Position numbers and translations under genes: made by a program. This document shows positions 1 through 12,441 of a stretch of 64,000 nt of DNA, in pieces; position 1 is the first letter of the stretch; every line of letters begins with the position of its first letter. A model generated the notes under the pieces. That model saw nothing but the letters and a program-made list of their open reading frames with translations. It ran no database searches and had not been told where the DNA came from. The stretch is from Ptychodera flava (lineage: Eukaryota; Hemichordata; Enteropneusta; Ptychoderidae): NCBI RefSeq assembly GCF_041260155.1, contig NC_091929.1:26412080-26476079 (forward strand). The letters are read 5' to 3'.

Positions 1-27
1 CCTTTCACTCGCTTCGCTCGTGAAAGG
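1..27. repeat. short palindrome
   Basis: Arms CCTTTCAC / GTGAAAGG around a gcttcgc loop; probably the end of a foldback element cut by the window edge. Confidence 0.5.
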
Positions 28-118
28 ACTGCCGCCGAATACACCGCAGCACTCGTGCAAATATCGCTAGTACGGCGCGCTTGCACTCATAGGCCATGGG
101 GTTCTGTCATAATACTAT

Positions 119-224
<106 letters not shown>

Positions 225-555
225 TAGTCCGTATCTTCACCTGTGTGACGTACACCAGCACGGATAAGAAATCCATATTACCCCGTTGTACGTCATCAAC
301 CGGAGCTTTTTTCCTGCATGGTACCGTTCATACATCGTGCACGTCGCCATACAGACCGATTTGTCGTCATCGATGCTAGCTCCCATTACAAAAAGGTGAC
401 TCGATAAATCCAGACATGGAAACATAAAAGGCATGTCCAACGAAATTTCGAGTTGCTAAAACTATAGCTCTTTCCGAGAATCGAATGGGGATACCGTCGA
501 TCGTGTTAATTTAATGGATCAGAAACAGTAACATCGCCGCTCCAGGCGAGTCGTA

Positions 556-1051
556 ATGCTCAATGTGGACGTCGTACCTGCAGCGATCCCGGTTGGCGAT
601 AAACCCGAAATCTACACCTCAACGTAAGTTCAACTGAATAGAAAATCTTCGGAATAGTGACATAGGAGGTAGAAGCATAAAGTCATTTGACTACCAACGA
701 TAAATTTCCTTCATCACACAAAAGTTCTGTAAATTCTCGCTCGGAATCAAACTTGCAGCGTAAGGCTGTAGCGAAGCGGTCGTGTCGAGCTGCTCTGCAG
801 TGCAGCGCTGTGGAATCCGATGTATTTCGAAAGTTGACTCAGACAACGCTCAAACATCAAAGTCGAAAACATTGACGACCGCCGAGATCGGGATTGACGA
901 GTTTACACCGGCGGAGACCGGTGACGGCAGCGTTGTGACCACAAACAAGGTCGTAAACCTGTGTGATATGTTCAAAAACCACGGCATCTATAAGAATGAG
1001 AATTATTGTGTCGATCGTGTCGTTGCATTTACTTCCATAATAAGACTCTGA
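556..1051 (+). CDS. possible exon fragments of an unrecognised gene
   Basis: At 556-623 an ATG opens 22 codons (MLNVDVVPAAIPVGDK...) ending at a strong donor (gtaagt at 624). Further on, the frame around 835-1051 reads like protein (Ser/Thr/Asp-rich, with VVNLCDMFKNHGIY). The frame at 687-835 is also compositionally protein-like but in a different phase. I found no convincing acceptor linking them, so this may be a broken gene or chance. Confidence 0.18.
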
Positions 1052-1351
1052 AAACTATGGCTATCCGTCGCTAGCGCGGTGAAAGCTATGTCCGCCGATG
1101 GCCGACTTGCCTTGGCATAGGTACAGCGCGAGACAATGATTGGCACATTCACATGAGCGAATCCGTATGTCTGATTGGTGATCCGATGTATCAAAATTTC
1201 AATTTGATGTGATATGACGGGCCGCCTTACTCATGAAATTAAAGTAATCCGCGTAACTAAAACAAAAATCTCAACGAAATTCTAGCAATTTATTACAATA
1301 CTTTTGATCCATCCACGTCAAAAGAAAAATAAGAAGACTGTTTGATTTCAT

Positions 1352-1440
1352 TGTATACTCCTGTTTTCGCGGAGCCGCACAAATTCTCGCCTTCGGCTCG
1401 AAGTTCTACGGCTCCGCGAAAAACACTCGTAGGATATATG
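1352..1440. repeat. palindromic (foldback) element
   Basis: Arms share ttttcgcggagccg / cggctccgcgaaaa around a GC-rich loop with its own small hairpin (cgccttcggctcg). Outer arms are tatactcctg / actcgtaggata. Confidence 0.7.
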
Positions 1441-1546
1441 TATATATATTAATTTTATTCCACCGAGCATTTGATATCATCATAAAATCCAGTATGCGCA
1501 ACGAACGACAGGTTAAAATGACTTCCGAATTTTCGAATGGCGCATT

Positions 1547-1623
1547 TTATATATCTCCCGCAAGAGTTCCTGGCGCCTGTATACCACAATGCATGTGTGG
1601 GCTTCGAACTTGCATTCCAACGG
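1547..1623 (-). CDS. candidate replacement last exon for copy A
   Basis: On the minus strand a pyrimidine-containing acceptor (ending gtgccag) precedes 1623. Joined in phase 1 to exon 5 (1932-2049) it would add 25 residues, beginning AVGMQVRSPHMH, before a TAA at 1547-1549. An AATAAA lies about 90 bases further on (1454-1459). It sits just outside the duplicated segment, so it would be a sequence captured at the breakpoint. This is inference; nothing but splice and poly(A) signals supports it. Confidence 0.2.
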
Positions 1624-1931
1624 CTGGCACGTTGTGGGCGAGAGTCGAGGGCAATAGCAAATCGAACCATGTTATATCAATTTTTTGGAATATTACGTGG
1701 CTGACTTTTAGCCGATCACGGGATAAGAACCATAAGTGAGGCGCAATAATAATACTTATTGTATAATAGTTGAAAGTGTAATTAACGTGTAACTTTTATA
1801 CCATCAGAAAAGTTCACTTGTTTCTCTACGGTCTGAACAACATGATAACCAGATTGTGATAACTCAGAAAGTTTCTCAGTCGGTAGTAGATTTAGTGAAA
1901 TACTGTACTCTGCACATTGTGCACTACTTAC

Positions 1932-4900
1932 CATATGGTGGCGGTGAACTCGGGCCACTAGGAGGCAATATTATTATTTGTTGGCCATATTGCGTTGTTG
2001 CAATTGGAGCCTGTTGTGGCACCCCGCCGGACTGAGCTGTGTAGTATACCTGTACAAAACGGCATGATGAGTAACACTGTTAGGACGGGCAAATACGATT
2101 CTCTGCGTTTCTACTGCCAACTATTCCTAGTCAAAAAGTTGGTTTTGCTTGTCTCATTCGCCTGTTCGTTTAAGCTAGTTTTGTATCGCAACTTTAAATC
2201 CATGCTTCAACCTGAAAATATCTCTCCTTGGTAAAAAATACCGGTCCACAAACAAATGCTTGCACGCTTACGTTGCTCCGCTCATAATTTAAACATTGAA
2301 AGAGGAAAACAATAATGGGAATGATAGAGACCAGCGATTGAGTACACTTTGTGAATTGAATGAGGTAGAAGATGAGTATCATTTTTTTTATTTGATGTGC
2401 TCTTTCTATGACCGTTTGAGAAAAAAATATATTCAGAACTATCATTATGATAATTGATCTTTAAATAAGTTTATCATTTACTCATTCATCAGGAAGTAAG
2501 AGTGTTTCAAGGTTTAGCTATGTACACGTTTCATGCATTGAGATTACGCAACGATGTTAAGTGATTTTGACTTTTCCCTTTAATCATGATCTGTAAAATT
2601 TAGTTATTATTGTACTATTGGACAAAGGCGTTAAACACAGAATAAACCAACCTCTATATATTGTCGGTTCGTTTATTGTTGATTGTTTATGTGTTTATTT
2701 AATTGTCTAAACAACCTTGTGCCAAATTCCTTCTCACTTAAACATCTCGTGCAAGGAACAAAAAGACACACACATCATTATAGGTCAGATATAATATGAT
2801 CAAGCAATCCACTTCCTGACATCGCTTATTAATCATTGGTGAAGAAATTCTTATTCTTTATTTGTTTCACTTTGAAATGTTAAAAGCAAAACAAAGTCAA
2901 CAGCTGAAATCTAACGTTGACGATTAAACTATAACGATGACTGGCTCAAATTTGATTCACAAATAAACAGATAACTTACGGTTGGTGTAGCGTTCCTTGA
3001 CTTACAGCAGATGGCGCGACAGCAATATACAGAATTGACAATCGCAACAATGAAGTTTATAAACCCCAAGAATAAGATCACGCCCTCTATGGACTGTCTG
3101 AAGAACTAATATTCAGAAGGAAGATGGGATTAACCACGCGGTAAATAAATTAAAGCCTTGGTTTCATTGTTATTGCTAGAAATGATAAAGGAAAGTGAGG
3201 CGCCATTTATGGGCATTAATCACAAATTACAACAACTAGAGGCACCATGGTGATAAAACTTCGGATAAGACTGTCGAAGGGCAAATATATGACACAAAGA
3301 AGGAGAAAAGGAATTCTTTTCAAAACTAGTGCTAAGATTATTGCTAAGATTATAGCGTGACACCAAAGGGGTGTTGGCAATGCAATTCATAGTCAAAAAC
3401 TATTAAAATAAAACAAATATTAAGATAGACAATACCAACAATTATCATACATGCTATGCCTGTATTGCCATTCTTCTATTGTTCAGACGGTACTGATATG
3501 TACCCATATTTTAACTAGTGAAATACGAATTATATTTTCACTGTAACCGAACTACTTACAGCTACGCGTACGCGTGACCTTCTCTGGTATGCATTACCTT
3601 CATTGTTATATGTACATATAAAACAGCTGAGCGAATAAGACAAATGACAATCCGAAACGTCATTATGATTATGGTCAAAATTCTGTTGTTTGCAGTCACT
3701 TCATGGGCATTGCACTCAGGCACAAGTACAGTTGTACTAAAAACATACAAACAAACGTATTGAAAATTTGTATCATTTGCCGACAGCTGTCATCGTGCAA
3801 GGCCGGTCCCCTGGCGGTGCGGTGTTTTCGTGTCGTCTACGCCGCTGAAGATTACATGTAAGATATCGTTTGACAGTGCGTCATGATAGAACAGCTTTAC
3901 GACAAGTTTCCTGTTGATGAGCTTAAGTATCTGGGCGGTGAATTACATAAATCGTTTACAGCCGTAAATGAGCCACAAAAATCCAACCGCACTGAAAATA
4001 CTCGCCACAGACTAGGTTCAAGGTGCACATAATATTTCCGATTTACGAGCAGACGACGGAAATACCTTTGAAATGTTTTATTCGTACAGCAACAAAATCA
4101 CGAACGAGTTAGGACACTACAGCCTACAGTGTACTCACTTCATGTTTTCCCTAATCCGCTTACTAAGAAGGTAAATTCGGCATATTTGACGGTCTGGGGA
4201 CATGTATAATTCTTCGAGATAAAGTGACTGGTACGGGTATTATATCCACTGTGCACTCATGGATGTCGCAGAGCTGCTTGCTCCATGCTCTCAGCTGTTC
4301 GAGTTTGAAATCGAACGCTGGCGTGGTGCGAGTATTTTGACCCGATTTTGGCGGCCTTATAACTTTCACGCAGGGATGAGGTTATGTATCAAAACACGAA
4401 AACACACCCATTTTACAAACTCCCGCCTATTTTTTACATCCACCGTTATATTAAACAAAAAATAAATCTTCTTCAAATTGTGAAAACCTGTGTCGACATC
4501 GTAACATTTAAATTGTTTGCTTTAAAAGTGCTCTATAAACCCTCCTTTGAAGTGGAATGGCCCAACAGCGGAATAATATCAAGAAGTGATACGGTTGTCA
4601 TCACTCCTTAGCAACCAACTTTTTATACAGTTTTTATACAGCCTGGAGAAAGCAAGGTCGATTTCAAGTTGATTTCGTCGCTAATTTCGGAGCGTCTGTA
4701 CGAAAACAGTCATAACCAAAGCATGCATGTATGATAAAGGGGTTATTACACGAAGTTAGGGCGATACCGCGTCGTATTCTCGTGATGTGTCCGTATTTTG
4801 ACTCGTTGCTGCGCAACTCGTCAAAATACGGACACATCACTCGAATACGACGCGGTATCGCCCAAACATCGTGTAATAACCCCTAAAGCTGTGATAAGAC

Positions 4901-7460
4901 CAAGACAGCTATATATACTCCACCCCTGTGGACGAACATTTAAGCAATCCCCCATGGTTATTTGTTGGTTAACCTAGGGTGAAGATACTCACCCTATTAT
5001 GACAAAGGAAAGTTCCATAACCGTATCGGTATTTATAGGAGCAAGAGTAATAAGCCTCCATCACCATGGTGGCCACCATAACGCCAAACAGAATTGGGTA
5101 AAATAGAGTGGCGGTTAAAACGCACATCACCAAGGAACTGATAATCTGGATAAGCAAATATAATGGACATGTGTCTTTCAGTTGTTACATTCTACATTTT
5201 CAAGGCGGTTAGGGTAGAATGTGCCTCGGGGACAGATATCCGGACTCTCAAACTTTTACAATGCTTTTCTGATCTACCATTTATGGGGACTCATTTTGAT
5301 AAGAAACATTTTCACAGCCTTCATTTTTCGAAAATATAAATTTTTATTTTTTCTAGAGGTGATGGCCATTTTGAATTTCCACTCCTGTAAATGTTATTCA
5401 ATATATTTCTCCGATACCAAACTTTGCACAGTTAACCTTATTCCATACTGGGTAAGAGAGTGGTCAAAAGTTTCATTCAGGAAACTGAGCAAAAATGTAA
5501 GTCTTTCCCTTTTGAGGTGTGAACCACCTCAAATTGTATATATGATATTTGCTATTGGTCGCTTTGTTTCGATGTGTTTTAACTTCCATATAGTAAATCT
5601 ACCCGAGAAAACAAAACCTTAAAGCCCCTGTAGCTGTAACTCTCGAAATTTGTCGACCTGAAAAATGCTTTCTTTTTTCTCTGGTTTTCTTTAAATTTGA
5701 AGATTTAAAGGACATAGTCTTTTACCACTGAAAAATTGGACAAGCAAATTTAAATTTTAACCGTTAATTTGATTTCCCGCCATTTTTAAAATTTAATAAT
5801 ATTACAAAGAAAACATTGCAAATGGTGTGCCAGTGGAAAACTTTCAGCACTATGCATTATTTTGGACTATTTGTTTCTGTGAAGATGCCAATGCACATAT
5901 GCACTGCGTACTGTCTTTTGCTTTATTTGCACGAGGGCGCCATTTTATGTTTGGAAAAACATTTATTATTTATCTTGCTCAAAATTGCGCTTGTAGTCCC
6001 AGTGGACAGTTTATTCTACGTGTATAAACACCCCTCAATGAGCACATTCTAATGAAATTGTTTTAGTTTTGAAGTAAAATCACAAAAATAATGCGAAAAA
6101 GATAGAGCTACCGGGCCTTTAATAAACAGGGTATTTGATACCTGATAGTGCGTACATTGGTCTTAGCACCGTCCGGTGGAGGGACGGTGGTCTTAGGGAT
6201 GAGATCAACGAACAGGTTTCATCCAAGAATGAAGAACACTCGTGCCAACGCAAAACAGCTTAAAGGTAGTATGCCCTTCTAAAGTGATGGCTTAAACTTA
6301 AGTATTGCTCAGACTTTCTTAAGGAAACTTTCAACAAAACTCTTTAAAAATAAAGAATAATACTCGGAGATCAACGTGCAAGGTTTAGTACTAGAGAAAC
6401 AAATTATCAAAGATTTACCTATATTTGAAGATCAAAATGGCCGCCATCCCTGTATTAATTCAATGAGAAAAATAAGTTCCAATTTTCGAAAAACTAAGAA
6501 GCTGAAATTATTTCCTATGCCCAAAGCTTTAAAATGAACCCCCACAAGTAGTAAACCGGAAAACAATTGTAAAAGTTTGAGGGTCTGAATATCTGTCCTC
6601 GAGGCCCATTCTACATTAACAAATCAACTTAAACAAGTCACTTCTCAACATTTGAGAGTAGGTCTTCAGAAAAAACGATTCTTGTTGTGGGTTTTTGTTT
6701 GTTTTGTGTTTTTATTTACTTTTTTACTTTTTTCGAACCTATGTTTACAAGATAATATAAAGGAATATCGCCTAATACAACAATAAAATATGGAAATAAG
6801 GACAACTTTTGTTGCTTACCATGCTGCTGGTCTTCCTTTTAGCTGCTAAGATCCCAAAGAGACCAGTAACGAAGAACTGCAAGAAGTGGCAAAATTTTCA
6901 GAATGTCTTTAAAAATGTGTGACAGACGGAATACGGATTAAAGTGATAAATTATAAAAGTTTTTATCTTTGTCTTTTGGGGTTTTGCGTTAGGCAAACTT
7001 GTGTTTTAATAATGAAAAAACAGTATACATCATGAGATGTTGGCTGACTGTTGTGTTTGCCGGTCCTAGCTTCGAAGTGGATAACACATAACACATGGGG
7101 TTCATGACTGAGAACGGAACAAAGTAATTACTAATCTAATACTTTAGTTTACATAGAGACATTAGGCAAGGCTTGATTTCCTGCATGGTAAGTAAACAAA
7201 ATATTCACTTGGTTAATCGATAAGCCACGTGGAATATATTATGAGGGGAGTATTTTCATTCTAAACTAGAAGCAGATACTCACGATAGCCCCACACCACA
7301 TTGGTGCTGCTATGAGTGATATGTCGAGACCCTCTTGCATTAGAATGCCTATCCCAAACACCACGCAGAGGAAGCCAAGGACGACCTGCGTGGCGCCAAG
7401 GCGGCAAACTGTGCGGTGGGAGAAGTCACTCCTGGTTTCATTTGCTGTCTGTTGCTCCAT
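1932..7460 (-). CDS. MS4A/CD20-like four-transmembrane protein, copy A (original terminal exon missing)
   Basis: Paralogue of the gene at 20877-24942. Exons are 7284-7460, 6820-6876, 4993-5145, 2980-3105 and 1932-2049, each with GT/AG sites at the same places and in the same phases as copy B. They encode 210 codons plus one base. The start ATG is at 7458-7460 (MEQQTANETRSDFSHRTV). TM1-TM4 and the PPPY motif are kept. The TM3-TM4 loop is eight codons shorter than in B and its acidic run is lost. No exon matching B's last exon (20877-21037) is visible; homology with B stops at 1641, inside intron 5. All five exons are free of stops and frameshifts, so this is not a plainly dead copy. It either ends in a new exon (candidate at 1547-1623) or makes a truncated tail. 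Intron 5 also holds a 512 bp insertion absent from B. Confidence 0.7.
2154..2665. mobile_element. 512 bp insertion in intron 5 of copy A
   Basis: Copy B is continuous across this point (ttgcttgtc|ggttcg). Copy A has 512 extra bases bounded by TGTC on both sides (2150-2153 and 2662-2665), consistent with a 4 bp target duplication. No coding region or clear terminal repeat seen. Confidence 0.5.
4738..4884. repeat. long near-perfect palindrome
   Basis: Two arms of about 65 bp (outer aggggttattacacga / tcgtgtaataacccct, inner gtccgtattttgac / gtcaaaatacggac) around a loop containing ttgctgcgcaa. Present only in copy A, inside intron 3. Confidence 0.85.
5214..6614. mobile_element. foldback element in intron 2, copy A
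   Basis: Inverted arms: gtagaatgtgcctcgggga at 5214 and tcctcgaggcccattctac ending at 6614, with further inverted similarity inward for several hundred bases. The same element sits at the same intron position in copy B, so insertion preceded the duplication. No protein recognised. Confidence 0.6.
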
Positions 7461-7851
7461 CGCGAAGGTGACTTATAACCTTACAGAGCACAATGGTATT
7501 GCAGTCTGTGTCAACACTCTTGAAGCTTCCTGAAAACGAGCGGAAAAGTCAACTTTAAGCATACAAATGTTATTCAGCTCAAAAACCAAAGGTGCCAGAG
7601 AAAGTGCAATAGTTTTAGCAAGCACCAGCTTTTACAGATACATCTCTTAGACAACTTACAAAAAATTTGCCATACACAGCATACCTCCTGTACATTTTTA
7701 AATGACAATTTTTGTTTCTGCGAGCATTCACAAATTTAATTTGGGTGAATAGTAGGTTAACTTTTTACTTGCTTTTAAGTTTGTGAAATAAACAACGTTT
7801 TTTTCAAAATTGCCCTTGTAAATTAAACATGAGTTCCCGATATTTTTGCTA

Positions 7852-7995
7852 ATAAGATCGCCAGCGCGATAATAAAAATATTGACCGTTGAAAAAAACTT
7901 CGATTGCCTCGACGTCATGAGTCATAAGATCGCCAGCGCGATAATAAAAATATTGACCGTTGAAAAAAACTTCGATTGCCTCGACGTCATGAGTC
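7852..7995. repeat. 72 bp exact tandem duplication
   Basis: Two head-to-tail copies of a 72 bp unit (ataagatcgccagcgcgata...). Because 72 is a multiple of three, the minus strand reads as a 24-residue peptide twice (MTHDVEAIEVFF...). The copy B counterpart (about 25310-25390) is single and diverged. Confidence 0.9.
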
Positions 7996-8009
7996 AACGT
8001 TCGTAAATG

Positions 8010-8690
8010 AGGTTTATTAGCTCATATTTGGTATATGATGAGTCGGTGGCGTCTGCATGTCTGTATGTATGTATGTGGGTATGTATATGCGGATGTATGT
8101 CCGTCACTCACAAAGGCTCCCATACCGCCAAAGCTACCATCTCAGTATTTGGTGTACAGGTAGATGCAGGGGTTGAGATGTGACGTTGTTCAAATGAACA
8201 CGTCAGTGTCAAAAATGTGCAAATGAGGTAAGAAAAAGGGAAATCCTACAAATGTGCAGTAGTGGCATGCCAGTGACTCAGTGAAACAGGCTAGTCAACT
8301 GATCTTGAGTCATTTCCTGTCATTGTTTATGAACTGCTACATATTAACAGACCTGCTCAAACCATAGACAGTAGAGCGGGGGGGGAGGGAGACTGACTAT
8401 GCTCAAACTAAGAGAGGCTAGCTGTTTCTGCTATGCATGTTGCTAAAGTTGACCACCAGTACCTAAACTTTCAGACCTTATTTACTTTTGTCATTCATGT
8501 TTTTCTGGTTTAAATATTCCTTGTTGTTTTTTTGGTTGTTCTGTGCAGAAATCATTGTCATAACATCAACGTAGAATTTTCCTGCACTGAACAGATAGAA
8601 ACAACATTTATTGAGCTTTGGTACCCATACTGGTATGTTCCAATTCTGATCAAATTTGAGCGACACCGTATAATTGTGGTATTTTTTAAC
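8010..8690. other. copy A-specific insertion
   Basis: Copy B runs directly from tcaacgttcgt to gcaa.gtgttttgttgaa (about 25390-25435). Copy A has about 680 extra bases here with no recognised coding region. Confidence 0.4.
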
Positions 8691-8718
8691 TTATTGCAAC
8701 GTGTTTTGTTGAAATCGC

Positions 8719-8811
8719 GCATGTATGTATGTATGTATGTATGTATGTATGTATGTATGCACTGTGTATGTATGTATTATGTATGTATCTATGTATCCAT
8801 CTATGTATGTT

Positions 8812-8848
<37 letters not shown>

Positions 8849-8875
8849 GTATCTATCGATCTATCTATCTATCTT
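8719..8875. repeat. (GTAT)n and (CTAT)n microsatellites
   Basis: A tetranucleotide run of ATGT units, then of ATCT units. The corresponding array in copy B is at 25457-25640. All reading frames here are artefacts of the repeat. Confidence 0.95.
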
Positions 8876-9839
8876 TTAATGCATCTGTGTATCTATGTAT
8901 CTATGTATATATCTGTGATGTATTTATGTATCTACCAATCTATGTACGTGCGTGACAAGACCTAAATTGATTGGTTCAAACAATCATGAACAACTTTAAA
9001 GGGGAGGACGATTGCTATTTTGTAACGGTTGGATGTTCGAAATCGCACTCCCGCCGACCATATACCCGTTACCAACTTCTCACAAGAAAAACTCAAATTC
9101 TTCACTATAACACATCTCTATTGTCCCGGTCACATCGGCAATACCCCGTCATTGACTTATATTTACTCTGTGCCGTCTGGTGGTATTCTTTGAACGTTGG
9201 TCGTCCCTTCCTTTCACAATTCGCTGATACGTGAAAAATATTCCGCCCTCAAAACATTCTTCTGAAGCCGATTTTTTGCGAACAATTATGTTGGCTGACA
9301 TTAAACTTACACTCCTCTTGTTACAAATGATGCTGTGATTATATGTTGTTCAAAATGAATAAAAGTTTTCGCCTGTTTAAAGTTCAAAATATGTGTAATT
9401 TTGTGGTACGTTCATACTAAAATCGTGAGGTAAAGCTGATTAACATCCCTCAGTTCAAAAGGTTTCCCCCCATTCGCATGTCTCTGTTTGTGCTTGTGCT
9501 ATATCTATTGTCTGCGTTCTTTTCTTTATGACTGCAAGGGCTAGGGTCATGTGTTTGCGTTCATTCTATGGATCGGAGGACCTACAAGATTCTGAGATTT
9601 TTCAGGGTAAGCTCACAGTTTTCAAGTTTAAACGTGAGAAATCAGCGCTTCCGTCTTACGCCGAAGCAGTAAGCAGCAATCTTTTCGGGGAGTTCGTGAC
9701 TTAAAAACACGTTTTACGAAAAAACCCTGAACAAGCTTTGAGCATTATATGCATCTATCGGTTTCGAACATACTTCGTCACTTCGATTTAGCCTAACAGA
9801 AAAGTGGCACAAATTTTGATAGTTCTGTGATTCAGCAGA

Positions 9840-10181
9840 TTATTCATAGTTATATTCGTCACAATAATCATCAGAATGTTTGAAACAATCAATGAGGGCG
9901 ACACACTTGCATCGCGACAGACTTACTAACATAATGAAACTCGCGCTGCACAATATGGCGACCATAACTGCGTCATAACTACGCTTCAGTAATTGCGCTT
10001 CATCCGTCAAGTCGGTGTTGTAAACACTCAATTCAAATAAGTCTCTTCTTTACCTTGTAGACACGTTGGTAAAAAGGCACCCTTCCCACCGAAGTGCGAT
10101 GTGTCGATTAGCCAGGTAGTACGAAGTCAATCACCAAACAATAAAAACGATACTCACCTCACCCATCGCTTTCGTGCTCAT
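9840..10181 (-). CDS. small one-TM protein candidate, copy A
   Basis: An open frame of about 63 codons ends at TAA 9840-9842. It holds one strongly hydrophobic segment (VMVAILCSASFIMLVSL), a basic/Cys stretch (SRCKC) and an acidic Tyr-rich end. Upstream, 10158-10181 has an ATG and eight codons (MSTKAMGE) followed by a good donor (gtgagt). I could not find an acceptor that joins the two cleanly in frame, and the first in-frame ATG of the large frame is internal (MVAIL...). The copy in B (26626-26967) keeps the frame with about ten substitutions and no indel. The gene lies upstream of the MS4A-like gene on the same strand. No family recognised; the start is uncertain. Confidence 0.4.
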
Positions 10182-11228
10182 AAGGTCACGCCAGGTCAAA
10201 GAACCGTCAGTGGAGGGAATATGTTACAAACAGCGCAATAAATGAAATAAAGTCTGCATCTTCTTCCTTGTTCTAACGGATCTTTTCCCCGGGATCAGTC
10301 GTTTGGATATTTTCATTTTATTTAAAATAGAATCATTCTGTTTAATTCTCCGTGATATGAAAATATACTAATCACGATGGACCTTTAACTTTTTGGGTCC
10401 AGATTTGAAGATTTGGTCACTCGAAAGAGAAGAACTGTAATTTCTTACTTAAAATTTCATGATATGTATTTCAGAAAAATACACTTCATTCTTCGTAACA
10501 AATTACGTTGAATGACAGAATGGTATTGCACGAACTTTTCATACACATTTCATTGCAACTTCAGAACACATCGTTGCTTAAGGTTAAAGCCATGCCAGCA
10601 GTATAAGAAAATAGTAGCCTAAGGCGTGTTTTGAGACTCTAAAAGTGTCCTTCACTTGACATGTCCTATTCTAAGATCTTGACTAAGGGACACTTTTAAA
10701 TACTTTTTTGTTGCATTCACTACTATCAGTCGCATATTCAGTGCGATTTGGGAGTTTGACCTACGTTTGATTGACCTTATTATTGAATTTCAAACTAACA
10801 AAGACGACTTGCGATTGGTTTTTATTGGACATTGAGTGAGGGAACAACATATCTGAAATTTCAAGATCACCTTTGTCAACTTTCATCTCATTAGGTATGC
10901 AAATATGTCATTCTAAGCTAACCAATAAAGCTGCAGGTTATAGTCTGTTAGACATAGGCCCTTTAAGGATGATAAAATTTTATCTTCCAATTTTCAGACA
11001 ACCTTTTGCCTACTTTCACCATATTACTTAGGCGCATGTCCGATTTCAGGCTGTCAAATAGGATTATGTTTCCTTTGCTTGACATGAAATAGTGTGGACC
11101 AAATTTATTATCGGGATGACCTTTGACCTGCTTTAATGCCTATATAACCTGATTATGCCTATATCTAATGCCAGCTTAACGATAAAGTCTAGAGGTAACA
11201 TTATTTTGGCCATAAACAACTATACGAC
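10182..11228. other. non-coding duplicated segment
   Basis: Shared with copy B, split there by the insertion at about 27240-27957. Contains several tgacctttgacct/tgacctac motifs (for example near 11118). No gene seen. Confidence 0.4.
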
Positions 11229-11926
11229 TGTTATAGTCTTATCTCGCCGGTCTGGGGAGCGTACTCACTGCTGAGAGGTACTTCGAGATCTTTGACAGAG
11301 TAGAGACTCACAGAGTTGTTGGATATCAATGATGGTGGTTTATTGCTGAAGTGTAAAGTTTACACATCAGATGCCCAGCTATCTCCGACTGACCATAGTG
11401 GGTGATTATCCCTTTTTTAAAAGAAATTGTAGCATCCTAATTAGATTAAATTAGTTAAGCCTCCAATCGCTAATCGACTAGTATTTCTTGATTGGTTCAA
11501 ATAATTAAAATATTCTTCCCTTCAAGAAATACATTACTAAACTTTCTCTGATAGGACCTTGATCATATAAAATCATACATGATCTGCATAAGTGACATCA
11601 TCGTTATACAACATTTCCCTTACGTAATCGTCCCAGGGTCCTGTCTGGAATTTAGATATTGATGGTAAGAATTCACGTTACTGCCTTGACAATAGATGTC
11701 ACTAGTACAAGTTTCTATCTGTATCCTTGATACTTAGGTATCAATGACGCAAATACATTGAATGTCCCTGACAACGGAGTTTTAACCAAGATGAAGGAAA
11801 ATTCGTAATGATCATTAACCCTTACACAGACTTGGAAAGTTCAGCCGTCTCGTTCATTGACCCTTGTACAGATTCCGAAATTACAAAAACAATATCAATA
11901 AGCCAGAGAAAATTTAGTCTGTAACA
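11229..11926 (-). repeat. 3' LTR
   Basis: Plus-strand ends TGTTATAGTC...CTGTAACA. Nearly identical to 14704-15401; differences seen at 11230 (G versus A) and about 11618 (C versus T). Confidence 0.9.
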
Positions 11927-11934
11927 CTCCCCTC
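11927..11934 (-). promoter_or_regulatory. polypurine tract of LTR element
   Basis: ctcccctc on the plus strand (gaggggag on the minus strand) directly abuts the 3' LTR, the normal place for plus-strand priming. Confidence 0.6.
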
Positions 11935-12441
11935 ATTTCAAGGAATGCGTCCCGCATTCGAGTATACTAAAACAATTTAACATACAAGTAAATATTATTA
12001 GATAAAGTGAATAAATGCAATACAAAAATACATAATCGATTAAATGTTTGGATAACATACAACATAATTCAAAAATAATAAAACCCATAAAATACATGCT
12101 AAGACTAAAGTATAAATGGCATACATATATATAAAGTAAAACAAGATATATATTATAAAATGACTAAAATACATAAATACCGTCGACGAATTAGATACAA
12201 TTATAAAAAAGATATAAAATGGATATAAAAATACATACAGATATAAATGCAATTAAAAGAATGATAGATATCGATAAGTAATAAACTAAATATTCAAAAA
12301 TCGAGTATACGGATATATGTGTATATATATGGCGCCTTAAGAAATAATAAATTCATTAATTAATCTTCACACATTATTCCCCACTAATAATTATCATACG
12401 GGTTCTGACTTTAACCCAAATTTCCGTAGAAATTCATTATT

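Noticed and set aside
5221..5622. 133-codon plus-strand frame
   Set aside because: Lies in the intron-2 foldback arm; the corresponding region of copy B is interrupted, so the frame is not conserved.
8532..8965. Long overlapping frames rich in MYVC/IYLS
   Set aside because: Translation of tetranucleotide repeats in all frames; same reason for 25341-25722.
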